Source of the DNA: Cryomorphaceae bacterium BACL29 MAG-121220-bin8
GTDB taxonomy: Bacteria; Bacteroidota; Bacteroidia; Flavobacteriales; Flavobacteriaceae
Assembly (NCBI GenBank): GCA_905181705.1
Contig: CAJIYP010000003.1
Location: 744,001-808,000 of the forward strand
Reading direction: 5' to 3'
DNA length: 64,000 nt
The notes under the pieces are model-generated. The model was not told the origin of the DNA, did no database searches, and saw only the letters and a program-made list of their open reading frames with translations. The position numbers were made by a program, and so were the translations under genes. Shown here piece by piece: positions 11,986-21,036 of this stretch (positions within the stretch are counted from its first letter, which is position 1; the number at the start of each line of letters is the position of its first letter).

Positions 11986-13653
11986 TTAAGCTTTTTTCCA
12001 ATTATCTCTCAGGCTAACGGTTTTGTTAAAAACAAGGTTGTGCGCCTCGCTATCTCTGTCTACAACAAAATATCCTTTTCTTTGAAACTGAAATTGATCT
12101 CCTTCTTGGCTGTTAAGTAGCGAAGGTTCTGCAAACGCAGCGACGCTACTCACAGAGCTAGGGTTAAGCATTTCCGTGAGTTCAGTGTTGTTTTTTGCTA
12201 ACGATGGTGATGGGTCTAGAAAAAGCCTGTCGTATTCCCTAACCTCAACCTTTATGGCTTCTTTTTTAGAAACCCAGTGCAACGTTCCCTTAACCTTTCT
12301 TTGACTCTCGAGGGTTCCGCTTCCACTTTTACTTAAAGGGTCGTAGGTGCAGTTTATTTGTATAATATTTTGATTATTATCATAAACAACTTCATTCGCA
12401 CAGATAATGTAAGCGCTTTTAAGGCGGACCTCTTTACCTAGCGTTAATCTAAAAAACTTTCTGTTTGCTTCTGGCTTAAAATCTTCTCTTTCTATAAAAA
12501 CCTCATTACTAAATGGTATTTCTCTAGAGCCAGATTCTGGGTTTTCAGGGTTATTTTCTGATGAAATTAACTCAGTCTTTTCCTTGGGATAATTAGTGAT
12601 TACTATTTTAACTGGATCTAAAACTACCATTACCCTTTTTGATGTTTTATTTAACTCCTCTCTTGCGCAAAACTCTAAAAGCGAAGCTTCTATTGTGTTT
12701 TCTCTTTTTGCAACCCCAACAGTGTTGACAAAGGCCACTAGAGCCTCAGGAGGGTATCCGCGCCTTCTTAGTCCTGAAATCGTAGGCATTCTTGGGTCGT
12801 CCCATCCCAAAACACAACCCTCTTCGACCAAGTGCAATAGCTTTCTTTTTGAAGTAATAGTGTGGCTTAAATTAAGCCTTGCAAACTCTCGTTGTTTAGG
12901 TCTAATCTTGTCCTTTTCTACAATCTGATCTAAAAACCAATCATATAGCTCTCGGTGCGGCTCAAACTCTAGGGTACATAGAGAATGTGAAATTTGCTCT
13001 ATGTAATCCGATTCGCCGTGAGCCCAGTCATACATCGGATAAACAACCCATTTGTTTTTTGTTCTTGGGTGTGATTTTTTCAAAACCCTATAAATAACGG
13101 GGTCTCTCATCAACATGTTTGGAGAGGACATGTTAATTTTGGCTCTTAGGACATGTGCCCCTTCGTCACATGAGCCTTCTTTCATTTTATAAAACAACTC
13201 CAAGTTCTCCTCTATTGACCTGTCTCTAAAGGGGCTGTTTTGACCTAACAAAGTAGGCGTCCCTTTTTGTTGTGCAATTTGTTCTGAACTTTGAGACTCT
13301 ACATATGCTTTGTTGTTTTTTATAAGTTTTATTGCCCAATCGAAAAGTCTCTGGAAATAATCTGAGGCATATCTTTCTTCCGACCACTTAAACCCAAGCC
13401 ATGTCACGTCTTTTTTAATAGCATCTATGTATTTTTTTTCTTCTTTTTCCGGATTAGTGTCGTCAAACCTTAAAACAATTGGTGTGTTATACTTTTTTGC
13501 AAGATTAAAGTTCACGCATATTGCTTTTACGTGGCCTATATGAAGATATCCGTTTGGCTCAGGCGGAAATCTAAACTTTAATTTAGATTGCAAAAAACCG
13601 TCTTTTAAATCTTCGTCAATTATGTGTTCAATAAAATTTTTTTGATCAATCAA
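11986..13653 (-). CDS. glnS: Glutaminyl-tRNA synthetase
   Basis: The 555-residue protein has FRFPPEPNGYLHIGHVKA (HIGH motif, about residues 28-45), the GlnRS fingerprint RFDDTNP, and TITSKRKL at the KMSKS position, followed by the C-terminal beta-barrel anticodon-binding region with EVREYDRLF. Length is normal. It directly forms Gln-tRNA-Gln, so the GatCAB route is not required for Gln. Its presence beside gltX shows that the two are separate synthetases. Confidence 0.97.
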   Translation of the reverse strand: MIDQKNFIEHIIDEDLKDGFLQSKLKFRFPPEPNGYLHIGHVKAICVNFNLAKKYNTPIVLRFDDTNPEKEEKKYIDAIKKDVTWLGFKWSEERYASDYFQRLFDWAIKLIKNNKAYVESQSSEQIAQQKGTPTLLGQNSPFRDRSIEENLELFYKMKEGSCDEGAHVLRAKINMSSPNMLMRDPVIYRVLKKSHPRTKNKWVVYPMYDWAHGESDYIEQISHSLCTLEFEPHRELYDWFLDQIVEKDKIRPKQREFARLNLSHTITSKRKLLHLVEEGCVLGWDDPRMPTISGLRRRGYPPEALVAFVNTVGVAKRENTIEASLLEFCAREELNKTSKRVMVVLDPVKIVITNYPKEKTELISSENNPENPESGSREIPFSNEVFIEREDFKPEANRKFFRLTLGKEVRLKSAYIICANEVVYDNNQNIIQINCTYDPLSKSGSGTLESQRKVKGTLHWVSKKEAIKVEVREYDRLFLDPSPSLAKNNTELTEMLNPSSVSSVAAFAEPSLLNSQEGDQFQFQRKGYFVVDRDSEAHNLVFNKTVSLRDNWKKA

Positions 13654-13706
13654 TTATTTAAAATAAAAAATCAAAGTTAAAGAATTCATCTCTCTTATTG
13701 TTTATT

Positions 13707-13714
13707 TATCTTTG
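13707..13714 (+). promoter_or_regulatory. Candidate -7 box for folB
   Basis: TATCTTTG matches TAnnTTTG and ends 10 bases before the folB ATG at 13725. This would leave a very short 5' leader. A matching -33 element is not seen. Confidence 0.35.
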
Positions 13715-13724
13715 TTTGTTTATT

Positions 13725-14093
13725 ATGGTAGAAATCTATTTAAAGAACGTTCGTTGCTATTCATTTCATGGGTGCTTGAAAGAAGAAAGTATTATTGGAA
13801 GCGAGTATTTAGTCAACCTTTGGGTGTCTGGGCTTTTGGAAAACAGCCCTGTTTCTGACAAGATTGAAGATGCTATTGATTATGTTTTTCTTAATAAAAT
13901 TATTAAAGAAGAGATGTCCATTCCCTCTAAACTCCTGGAGTCAGTTTCGCATAGAATATTGTCTCGAGTTTTAGACGAAGATAAAAGAGTTTTAGAGGTA
14001 ACTGTTTCTGTAAGTAAGATTTGTCCGCCTATAAATGGAGATGTGGAAAGCGTCTCTATAAAATTATCTAAAAAAAGAGAAGGCAGAATTTAA
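13725..14093 (+). CDS. folB: Dihydroneopterin aldolase
   Basis: The 122-residue product begins MVEIYLKNVRCYSFHGCLKE, the usual FolB opening, and has IGSEYLVNLW and the late VSVSKICPPINGDVESVSI, typical of the strand carrying the catalytic Lys region. FolB cleaves 7,8-dihydroneopterin in folate synthesis. The ATG at 13725 gives the family start; nine upstream in-frame codons are not conserved-looking. It is divergent from glnS and followed by tRNA-Cys after 25 bases. Confidence 0.9.
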   Translation: MVEIYLKNVRCYSFHGCLKEESIIGSEYLVNLWVSGLLENSPVSDKIEDAIDYVFLNKIIKEEMSIPSKLLESVSHRILSRVLDEDKRVLEVTVSVSKICPPINGDVESVSIKLSKKREGRI

Positions 14094-14118
14094 AAAAATG
14101 TAATTTTACTTTTTCAAT

Positions 14119-14189
14119 GGCACTGTGGCCGAGTGGCTAGGCAGAGCTCTGCAAAAGCTTCTACAGCGGTTCGAATCCGCTCGGTGCCT
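14119..14189 (+). tRNA. tRNA-Cys (GCA)
   Basis: A full cloverleaf folds: acceptor GGCACTG/CGGTGCC, D-arm GCC...GGC, anticodon stem GAGCT/AGCTT around the loop CTGCAAA with anticodon GCA, and T-arm AGCGG TTCGAAT CCGCT. Discriminator T73 fits tRNA-Cys. No CCA is encoded. A terminator follows 5 bases downstream. Confidence 0.95.
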
Positions 14190-14194
14190 CAAAA

Positions 14195-14221
14195 CCTCGC
14201 CTTAAAAGCGGGGTTTTTTTT
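14195..14221 (+). terminator. Rho-independent terminator after tRNA-Cys
   Basis: Stem CCTCGC (14195-14200) pairs with GCGGGG (14208-14213), one T-G wobble, 7-base loop, followed by a run of eight T. It ends transcription of folB/tRNA-Cys. The T run overlaps the stop codon of the convergent LysE-family gene. Confidence 0.85.
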
Positions 14222-14852
14222 AAACCAATCCTTTGAAAATTAAAAATAAGCCACAGATGACAATAAAAGTGTTTATAACAATTTTAATTGTTTTGATAAC
14301 CACATCTGTAAGTTTTTTTTTAAGCTGTTGTGCTAGGTATATTTTTCCTAAATCAATAGAAAAGTATGTCGTTATAATAACTAAAAAGAAAAAATAAATT
14401 TTAGATTTATCCATTTCTAGCTGGGGGCCAAAATATAATATTATGCCCACCCAATAAAAAAGAACCACCACATTAATGATGTTTAAAAGAAACCCTTTGA
14501 TTACCATTTTAAAAAGGTTTGGACTATATGCCATTTCAGCACCGTCTTTGTTTTCTGGGCGGTTTTTTTCTTGAATAATCTTAATTAAACTAACACCTGC
14601 GTAACTTGCTAATAAAACTCCTCCTAAAAAATACCAAGAACTTCTGTTCTCTTGAATAGAATTTAACAAGCTATTTGTGCTAAAAAAAGCAATTACAAAA
14701 AAAACAATATCTGAAAGAACAACACCAATGTCTACGAAAATAGCTGCTTTAACTCCTTTGCTTATACTGGTTTCTAAAACGGTAAAAAAAACTGGGCCAA
14801 TTGTAAAGGCAAGAACAATCCCTATTGGGATAGCGGGTAAAAACTCGTTCAT
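14220..14852 (-). CDS. LysE family translocator
   Basis: The 210-residue membrane protein has about six hydrophobic segments and the LysE/RhtB N-terminal signature AIPIGIVLAFTIGPVFFTVLETSISKG split over residues 7-34, with the PxGP-like IGPVFF. Family members export amino acids or related small molecules. The substrate is unknown. It is 16 bases downstream of the RNase R gene and probably cotranscribed. Confidence 0.85.
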   Translation of the reverse strand: MNEFLPAIPIGIVLAFTIGPVFFTVLETSISKGVKAAIFVDIGVVLSDIVFFVIAFFSTNSLLNSIQENRSSWYFLGGVLLASYAGVSLIKIIQEKNRPENKDGAEMAYSPNLFKMVIKGFLLNIINVVVLFYWVGIILYFGPQLEMDKSKIYFFFLVIITTYFSIDLGKIYLAQQLKKKLTDVVIKTIKIVINTFIVICGLFLIFKGLV

Positions 14853-14868
14853 TCTTTTTTTTATAAAA

Positions 14869-16995
14869 TTAAAGTTTTTCTAATAATAAAAAATCTATTT
14901 GTTTTTTATGTTCGTTAACCCCTTTCACTTGAACTAAAACTTCGTCTCCCAGCCTATACTCCTCTTTTGTGTTTCTTCCTAGAATTAAATATTGTTTTTC
15001 GTTAAAAACGAAATAATCGTTAGGAATGTCTTTAATTCTAACAAATCCTTCGCATTTGTTTTCTTTCAGCTCTATAAAAACACCCCTTTCCATAATTCCT
15101 GAAATTATACCTGTATATTTTTTATTAACTTTTGAAGACATGTATTTTACCTGCATGAATTTTATTGAGCTTCTCTCGGCTTTTGTGGCCAACTCTTCTC
15201 TTTTTGAAAGGTGTTCACAGTCTTTTTCTAGGTTCTTTTGTTGAATTGATTTTTTGTTTAATATTCTTTGTAAAGAACGATGAACTATTATGTCTGGATA
15301 CCTTCTAATTGGGGAAGTAAAGTGTGTGTATTTTTCAAACGAGAGACCAAAGTGTCCAATATTTTTTGTGCTATACTTTGCTTTGCTCATGCTTCTAATA
15401 ACAAGAGTGTCTATTAGATTTTTTTCTGGCGTACCCTCTACTTGTTTTAATATTTTATTAATGTTACTGTGGACGGTGGAGGAATTATCAAACTTTTGAT
15501 TATAACCTAAATTTTTAGTCACCCGCTCTAACGCTGATAACTTCTCTTCGTTTGGAGCGTCGTGAACCCTATAAATGTTGTCTTCTTTTTTTTGTTGACT
15601 GAAAATTTCTGCTACTTTCTTGTTCGCTAAAAGCATAAATTCTTCTACTAATTTATTTGCTTCTTTGGTTTCTTTTAATACTGTTTTTAAAGGCTCTTTT
15701 TCAGAATTTAAAATAAATTTAACTTCTTTTTTATTAAACAAAATAGATCCTTTTTTTATTCTCTGTTCTCTTAGTTTGGTTCCGATATCTTTTAATAATA
15801 AAACACTATTTTTTATTTCATTTCCTATTTTGTACTCCTTGTTTGAAAGAGAAATTTCTTTGGGTATTATATTGTTTTTGTTGTCTATTATATATTGCGC
15901 TTCTTTGTAACTAAAACGCTGATTAGAGTTTATTACTGTTCTTCCAAACCAGTAATTTTTAACTTCATAGTTTGAATTAAATGTAAATATTACAGAAAAT
16001 GTTAATTTTTCTTCATTTGGCCTTAAAGAACATAAATTATTAGAAAGAGATTCTGGCAACATAGGCACTACTCTATCAACTAAATAAACGGATGTTCCTC
16101 TTTGAAAAGCTTCTTTATCTAGATTAGAACCTTCTTTTAAAAAATGTGATACGTCTGCTATGTGAATACCTATTTCAGTTAATTCTTCTTTTTTTTCTAT
16201 GGAAATAGCGTCATCAAAATCCTTAGCATCCTCTGGGTCTATAGTTATTGTGGTTATATTTCTTAAGTCACGTCTCTCTTTAATTGATTCCTTGTTTTGT
16301 AAACCTTTTAATGCTTCTGCCTCTTTTATAAGAGTTTGGTCAAATTCATAGGGAAGATTGTATTCTTGTAAAATAGCATGTATTTCGTTTTCTACCACAC
16401 CTTGTTCTCCTATTATTTTCGAGATTTTTGCTTCTGGCAAATCATTTTCCCACTTAACAAATTCAATAACCACGAGCTGATTGTCTCTTATATTAATTTT
16501 TTCTGGATTATGTATAAAAAAATCTAGTTTGTCTTTTTTTCCTGTTGTTGTTACTAATGTTTGATTGTTTTGGTTTTTGGTAACCCCTATAAATTTTGTT
16601 TTTTTTCTTTCTAATATTTTTATAATTTTTCCTTCTCTGTGCGAAATCATCACAAATTCAACCTGGTCACCATCAAAAGAGTTTAAGAGATTTTTTTCAG
16701 AAACAAACACATCTTTTTCTATGTTTTTTCTAATAATATACCCAGAACCACCACTTGTCTTGTCTAAAACTCCTGTAAAAGGTTTTCTGTTTGAAAAAAG
16801 CATATAGCTTCCTGGCTTAATTTGTTTAATTTGCTTCTTTTCTTCTAATAAACACAAGCATTCTTTAATGTTGTTTTTATTGACTTCATAAGGAAGAAGA
16901 TTTAAAACCTGACGGAAATTGAATTTTTTTAAAGGAGATCTTTGAAAAAAAGAAAGTACATGATCGTTAAGTAAATTAGTTCCTTTTCTTTTCAT
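14869..16995 (-). CDS. rnr: Ribonuclease R (RNB family 3'-5' exoribonuclease)
   Basis: The 708-residue protein has cold-shock-type domains in its first ~220 residues, the RNB catalytic block with TITIDPEDAKDFDDAIS (conserved Asp residues), HIADVSHFL and FTSPIRRYPDIIVHR, and a C-terminal S1 domain (TGIISGIMERGVFIELKEN). RNase R degrades structured RNA and helps rRNA and tmRNA quality control. It is divergent from rpiB across a 406-base AT-rich spacer. Confidence 0.96.
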   Translation of the reverse strand: MKRKGTNLLNDHVLSFFQRSPLKKFNFRQVLNLLPYEVNKNNIKECLCLLEEKKQIKQIKPGSYMLFSNRKPFTGVLDKTSGGSGYIIRKNIEKDVFVSEKNLLNSFDGDQVEFVMISHREGKIIKILERKKTKFIGVTKNQNNQTLVTTTGKKDKLDFFIHNPEKINIRDNQLVVIEFVKWENDLPEAKISKIIGEQGVVENEIHAILQEYNLPYEFDQTLIKEAEALKGLQNKESIKERRDLRNITTITIDPEDAKDFDDAISIEKKEELTEIGIHIADVSHFLKEGSNLDKEAFQRGTSVYLVDRVVPMLPESLSNNLCSLRPNEEKLTFSVIFTFNSNYEVKNYWFGRTVINSNQRFSYKEAQYIIDNKNNIIPKEISLSNKEYKIGNEIKNSVLLLKDIGTKLREQRIKKGSILFNKKEVKFILNSEKEPLKTVLKETKEANKLVEEFMLLANKKVAEIFSQQKKEDNIYRVHDAPNEEKLSALERVTKNLGYNQKFDNSSTVHSNINKILKQVEGTPEKNLIDTLVIRSMSKAKYSTKNIGHFGLSFEKYTHFTSPIRRYPDIIVHRSLQRILNKKSIQQKNLEKDCEHLSKREELATKAERSSIKFMQVKYMSSKVNKKYTGIISGIMERGVFIELKENKCEGFVRIKDIPNDYFVFNEKQYLILGRNTKEEYRLGDEVLVQVKGVNEHKKQIDFLLLEKL

Positions 16996-17401
16996 TTTAT
17001 TTTTTGCTAAGTTAATTTTATTTAACTTAAAGTGGGTTATAAAATAGTAATGAACAAGTATTAAATAATAAATAAATTTTAAAATAAATTTTTAACCTTA
17101 TTATTGCTTGTTAACTTATATTATAAAATTAAATTCTAATAATAATAATAATAATAATTAAATGTTAATTAACAAAAAAACAAAAGTAAAACTCTAATAA
17201 AGAATTGATTAGATACTTATTAATAGTGTGTTAATATAAAAGAATGTTAATAATTAAAATTAAATTTGATGTTAATAATTGAGTTAATATTGTTGTTAAG
17301 CACATAATAAATAATAATAAAAAAGAACCAAACTTTTATTATTAATAAAACAAGAGAGTTATTAAATAAAACAAACAATTAATAAACAACTAATAAACAT
17401 A
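16996..17401. other. Very AT-rich 406-base intergenic region with repeated TGTTAATA motifs
   Basis: No ORF of note is present. The region separates divergent rnr and rpiB. It holds an (AAT)n tract around 17137-17159, two exact copies of ATGTTAATAATT (17244-17255 and 17269-17280), and related units at about 17162, 17228 and 17281, so GTTAAT recurs five times within about 130 bases. It must contain the promoters of both flanking genes. A DNA-unwinding or protein-binding role is possible, but no canonical DnaA box (TTATCCACA) is visible. Confidence 0.7.
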
Positions 17402-17831
17402 ATGAATATACTTATTTCAAACGATCATGCGGGTGTAGAATTAAAAAACGCTGTTAATAGTTTTTTAAAAAAGAAAGGATATGTTGTAGAAAACCTAGGA
17501 GATAATTCAGGAGAAAGTGTTGATTATCCAGACATCATCCACCCCCTAGCAAAGGAAATTTCTAACAATAAAAACAAAAAGGGAATTATTATGTGTGGAA
17601 CAGGAAATGGCGTAAGTATGGTTGCTAATAAATACAAGGGCGTTAGAGCCGGATTATGTTGGAGTAAAGAAATAGCAGAATTAATAAGAAAACATAACGA
17701 CGCAAATATTTTAAGCTTACCCGCAAGGTTTCTCTCTAGTTAAAGAGGCTTTAGAGATTGTGGAAGTTTTTTTAAAAACAGACTTTGAAGGGGGAAGACA
17801 CGAAAGACGAGTGAATAAAATTGATAAATAA
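17402..17831 (+). CDS. rpiB: Ribose-5-phosphate isomerase B, with a frameshift near the C-terminus
   Basis: The first frame (17402-17743) begins MNILISNDHAGVELK and contains the RpiB active-site segment GIIMCGTGNGVSM (Cys near residue 65) and the end of the family core, ILSLPARF. It then hits TAA at 17741-17743. In the +1 frame from 17739 the sequence reads VKEALEIVEVFLKTDFEGGRHERRV, the expected RpiB C-terminus, to TAA at 17829-17831. One extra base around 17731-17738 explains this. RpiB interconverts ribose-5-P and ribulose-5-P. The tail contributes to the dimer interface, so the gene as read would be impaired. Confidence 0.85.
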
Positions 17832-17840
17832 ATAATTTTA

Positions 17841-18278
17841 ATGAGGTTAGAAGTAAAGGCTTGGAATCAACTGTCAAGAAAAGAAATTAACGATATTTTT
17901 AGTTTAAGATCTGAAGTTTTTGTTATAGAACAAGAGTGTATATACCAAGATGTTGATGGGAAAGACGAAAAAGCAGACCACGTATTGTTATTTGTCAATA
18001 ATGAGTTAGTTGGTTATACTAGAGCTTTTAATGAAAACATTTATTTTAAAGAAGCGTCTTTTGGAAGAGCGGTTGTTAAAAAAAATCATAGAGGAGAAGG
18101 TTATGGACATCTTTTGGTTGAAAAATCATTAGAACACTTGAAAATGAACAAACAATTACCTATAAAAATTTCAGCGCAATCGCACTTAAAAGAATTTTAT
18201 TCTTCTCACGGGTTTGTTGTAAAAGGTGAAGAGTATATGGAGGACGGAATTCCACACACAGCAATGTATTATAAATAA
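17841..18278 (+). CDS. ElaA-like GNAT family N-acetyltransferase
   Basis: The 145-residue protein starts with WNQLSRKEINDIFSLRSEVFVIEQECIYQDVD, broken here into its recognisable pieces LRSEVFVIEQ and YQDVDGKD, typical of ElaA. The acetyl-CoA loop is GRAVVKKNHRGEGYG (about residues 76-90). Substrate unknown. It follows rpiB by 9 bases. Confidence 0.87.
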   Translation: MRLEVKAWNQLSRKEINDIFSLRSEVFVIEQECIYQDVDGKDEKADHVLLFVNNELVGYTRAFNENIYFKEASFGRAVVKKNHRGEGYGHLLVEKSLEHLKMNKQLPIKISAQSHLKEFYSSHGFVVKGEEYMEDGIPHTAMYYK

Positions 18279-18320
18279 TGAAATTAAAAGTAGTTAAATA
18301 TAAAAACTATGGATGTATGA

Positions 18321-18890
18321 TGGAATCTGAAGAAAGCGAAGACCCTTTATTCAATTGAGAAATTTTCGAAAGATTTCAAAAAAGAGAACTACATAAATGG
18401 TTTTATTTTATATCGAAAATATACAAGAAAAGATAGCTTTCGTATATTAAATTGGGACGTCAACCCTCTCGCTCAAAACGTAGGAGGTTATATGTTCCAT
18501 TCTGACAATAAAAACTGTCCGATATTCGTCAATTTTCATAAAGAAGAGGACATATCAGAGACAACGAAGTACGAAGACAAGTTTACGGACGCATCTACGC
18601 TTGAGTATATGTCTAAGTCTAACCGAAAGCTTTCAAGCCCTGATGTAATAAAATTCTCGGAAGCTAAAGAAAAAGAAACCCGAATTCCATTATTTGTTAA
18701 GAAAAAAAATATTGAGGGAGATGATTTTTATTATATGGGAGACTTAGTTTCTGACCCAAAAAAATTCATTCAAACAACAATAAAAGACAAAAAAAACGAA
18801 AACAAAGTCAATGTTGTAAAAATGATTTTTTATTTGAAAAGACATGTCGAAAGAGACATGTATGAATATATTACAAAGGACAATATTTAA
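18321..18890 (+). pseudogene. C-terminal fragment of a DUF3427-type protein (helicase-associated), 5' end lost
   Basis: The frame is open from 18321 (after TGA at 18318-18320) to TAA at 18890, with an internal ATG only at 18492. It reads ENYINGFILYRKYTRKDSF, RILNWDVNPLAQNVGGYMF, CPIFVNFHKEEDISETTKYED and SNRKLSSPDV, which I recognise as DUF3427, the C-terminal domain of some DEAD/DEAH helicases. The helicase part is absent: ElaA ends directly upstream, and a 26-codon frame from 18278 in another phase precedes it. Either a remnant of a horizontally acquired helicase or a small stand-alone DUF3427 protein. Its stop overlaps the rnpA stop by 4 bases. Confidence 0.65.
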
Positions 18891-19222
18891 CTTTTTAATT
18901 GAATTTTTTGAGCCATAACCTTAAGAGTGGCTTTAATTACCTTGGAGCTAAGAACTTCTGTTGAATTAAATATTATAAAAAAACAAATACCACATGGTGT
19001 TGAGCTATACAAATTAGAAGAGATCACCTGCTCTCTAATCCTTCTTTTCAAAAGATTTCTTTTAACGGCATGCTTAAAGTTTTTTTTTGGAACACTAACG
19101 CCAAAAAGTTTTTCGCTGTCTTTAAAATCATAACCCTTTAAGGTTAGCCATTCTTGTTTGATAGTAAAACCATCATCAAAGATTTTCTCAATTTTTTTGT
19201 CGCTTTTAAGTGATTTAATCAT
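18887..19222 (-). CDS. rnpA: Ribonuclease P protein component
   Basis: The 111-residue basic protein has the RnpA signature FGVSVPKKNFKHAVKRNLLK plus RRIRE (about residues 41-65) and an N-terminal KSDKKIEKIFDDG. It binds RNase P RNA and supports tRNA 5' maturation. It is not adjacent to rpmH, as in many Flavobacteria. It overlaps the M1 peptidase end by 4 bases, so the two are cotranscribed. Confidence 0.93.
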   Translation of the reverse strand: MIKSLKSDKKIEKIFDDGFTIKQEWLTLKGYDFKDSEKLFGVSVPKKNFKHAVKRNLLKRRIREQVISSNLYSSTPCGICFFIIFNSTEVLSSKVIKATLKVMAQKIQLKS

Positions 19223-21034
19223 TCTAAAAATTCAAGTATGTTTTTGAGTTGATTAACATCTGCGAGTCTTTTCGAGGGGTCAATTTCTATTTTTAGAACT
19301 TTTTTGTTTCCTTGAATTTTAAAGATATAATCGGCATTAACCCAAGACCAAGGTTCAAGAATGATAATATCATTATCAAAAGTTTTATTGCCCTGCATTA
19401 AATCAATAGGAATATAATACATGGCCGTAGAACCGTCCCTAAAAGAAACCAGAATCTCAAGGGGCATAGGTATTCTTCCGATTCTTTTAATAGAAAGGTC
19501 TTCTTGAGTCTTTTTCGAAAAGATTAAGATCATAATCTACCTTATTTGTTGTTCTTGTCCAGTCGTTTAGATACCATTCTAGCTCCAAGTCAGAAACTAT
19601 TTCTGCCACTCTTTTAAAATCGTTTGGTGTGGGATGCTTGAATTTAAATTCATTATAATATCTTTTAATTGTTTTAGAAAGGTTCTCTTTACCAATAATA
19701 TAACCAAGTTGTGACAAAAAAACGGCCCCTTTGCTATAGGAAGATGCGCCATAAGTAAAGTTGTAATCATATCTGTCCGAATGAATAGTTAGCGGCTGCT
19801 CTATAGTCAAGGCAGGGTTCTGCAATTGTATTTTATTTATCATGTAATAACTGTCATAACTGCTTTTATGGGGAAATAAAGAGGGTTTTCCAAAAACACT
19901 TTTTTCAGCCAACGAGGTAATGTACTCTGTAAACCCTTCGTCCATCCACGGATGTTTAGCTTCGTTATTTGCAAGAATATGTTGAAACCACGAATGAGCG
20001 AGCTCATGGGCGGTCACTCCAAACAAGCTAGGATAAGATCTTTTTCCAGTTATCATAGTACACATGGCATATTCCATTCCTCCGTCACCCCCTTGAATAA
20101 CAGAGTATTGTTTCCAAGGATAGGGACCAATGTTTTCTTCAAAATAATCTAATAAACCTAAGGTGTCCTCTTGAAGCTTCTTCCAATTTTCTTCTCCAGC
20201 ATCAGGTTTGTAAAAGAAGTGAAGATCAACTCCAGATTCTGATTGTTGAATATCGTGCACGTAATCCGGGTCAGCGGCCCAAGCAAAATCATGAACATTG
20301 GGCGCGTAAAACTCCCAAGTCAGTGTTTCTTCTTTTTTTTCTTTGTTTTTATCTGAGTAACCATGACCTATTTCATTCGCGTTTTTAAGATAACCGGTCC
20401 CTCCAATGACGTAGCTTTTATCAATAGTTATATTAACAGTATAATCTCCCCAAACACCATGAAATTCTCTTGCTATATATGGGTTTGGATGCCACCCTTC
20501 AAAATCATATTCAGCAAGCTTTGGGAACCATTGAGTCATCGTGAGATGGACCCCCTCTTTATTCATCTTTCCAGACCTTCTTATTTGAAGAGGAACCTGC
20601 CCCACAAAAACCATAGAAAGTTCTGTTTTTTTCCCTGGCAAAAGCGGTTTTTCTAGCCTTACAAGTAAAATAGTTTCTTTTTGTTCAAACACAATTTCTT
20701 TTCCGTTTTGCTCTAACGAAACTATATCTAGCGAACCATAATCCTTTGGATTAAGCTCAAAAATTCTGTTGCCAACTCTGCTGTCGGGATCTTTAATTGT
20801 TCTTGAACGAATATCCATTTGGCTGCCGGGCCTGAAAGCATTAAAAAACAAATGGTAGTACACCTTGTTTATGGTGTCAGGAGAATTGTTTGTATATATA
20901 AGTTTTTGTTTTCCAGAAAAAGTAAAATCAGAGACATCCATGTTGATATCCATAAAATATTCGACATGTTGTTGCCAATAATTTTGGGAAAAGGACAGCT
21001 GTACAAACACAAGTAATAAAAATAATCTAAGCAT
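19219..21034 (-). CDS. M1 family zinc metallopeptidase, interrupted by a frameshift
   Basis: The N-terminal frame (21034 to about 19515) has a signal peptide (MLRLFLLLVFVQLSFSQ), the M1 exopeptidase-like GGDGGMEYAMCTM, and the zinc site HELAHSW with the third ligand in MDEGFTEY. It ends in WTRTTNKVDYDLNLFEKDS. The second frame (19533 to 19219) supplies SIKRIGRIPMPLEILVSFRDGS, the normal M1 C-terminal beta domain. Removing one base from the five-T run at 19511-19515 joins them as NLFEKTQEDLSIKRIG. Probably a periplasmic aminopeptidase. Sequence error is the likeliest cause; real loss of the last ~100 residues is possible. Confidence 0.87.
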
Positions 21035-21036
21035 AG

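Noticed and set aside
16996..17401. Calling the AT-rich spacer the chromosomal origin
   Set aside because: No DnaA box, dnaA gene or consistent strand switch is visible; kept only as a low-weight possibility.
18278..18358. A 26-codon ORF (MKLKVVKYKNYG...) directly after the acetyltransferase
   Set aside because: It ends quickly, has no recognisable domain, and overlaps in another phase the open frame of the DUF3427 fragment.
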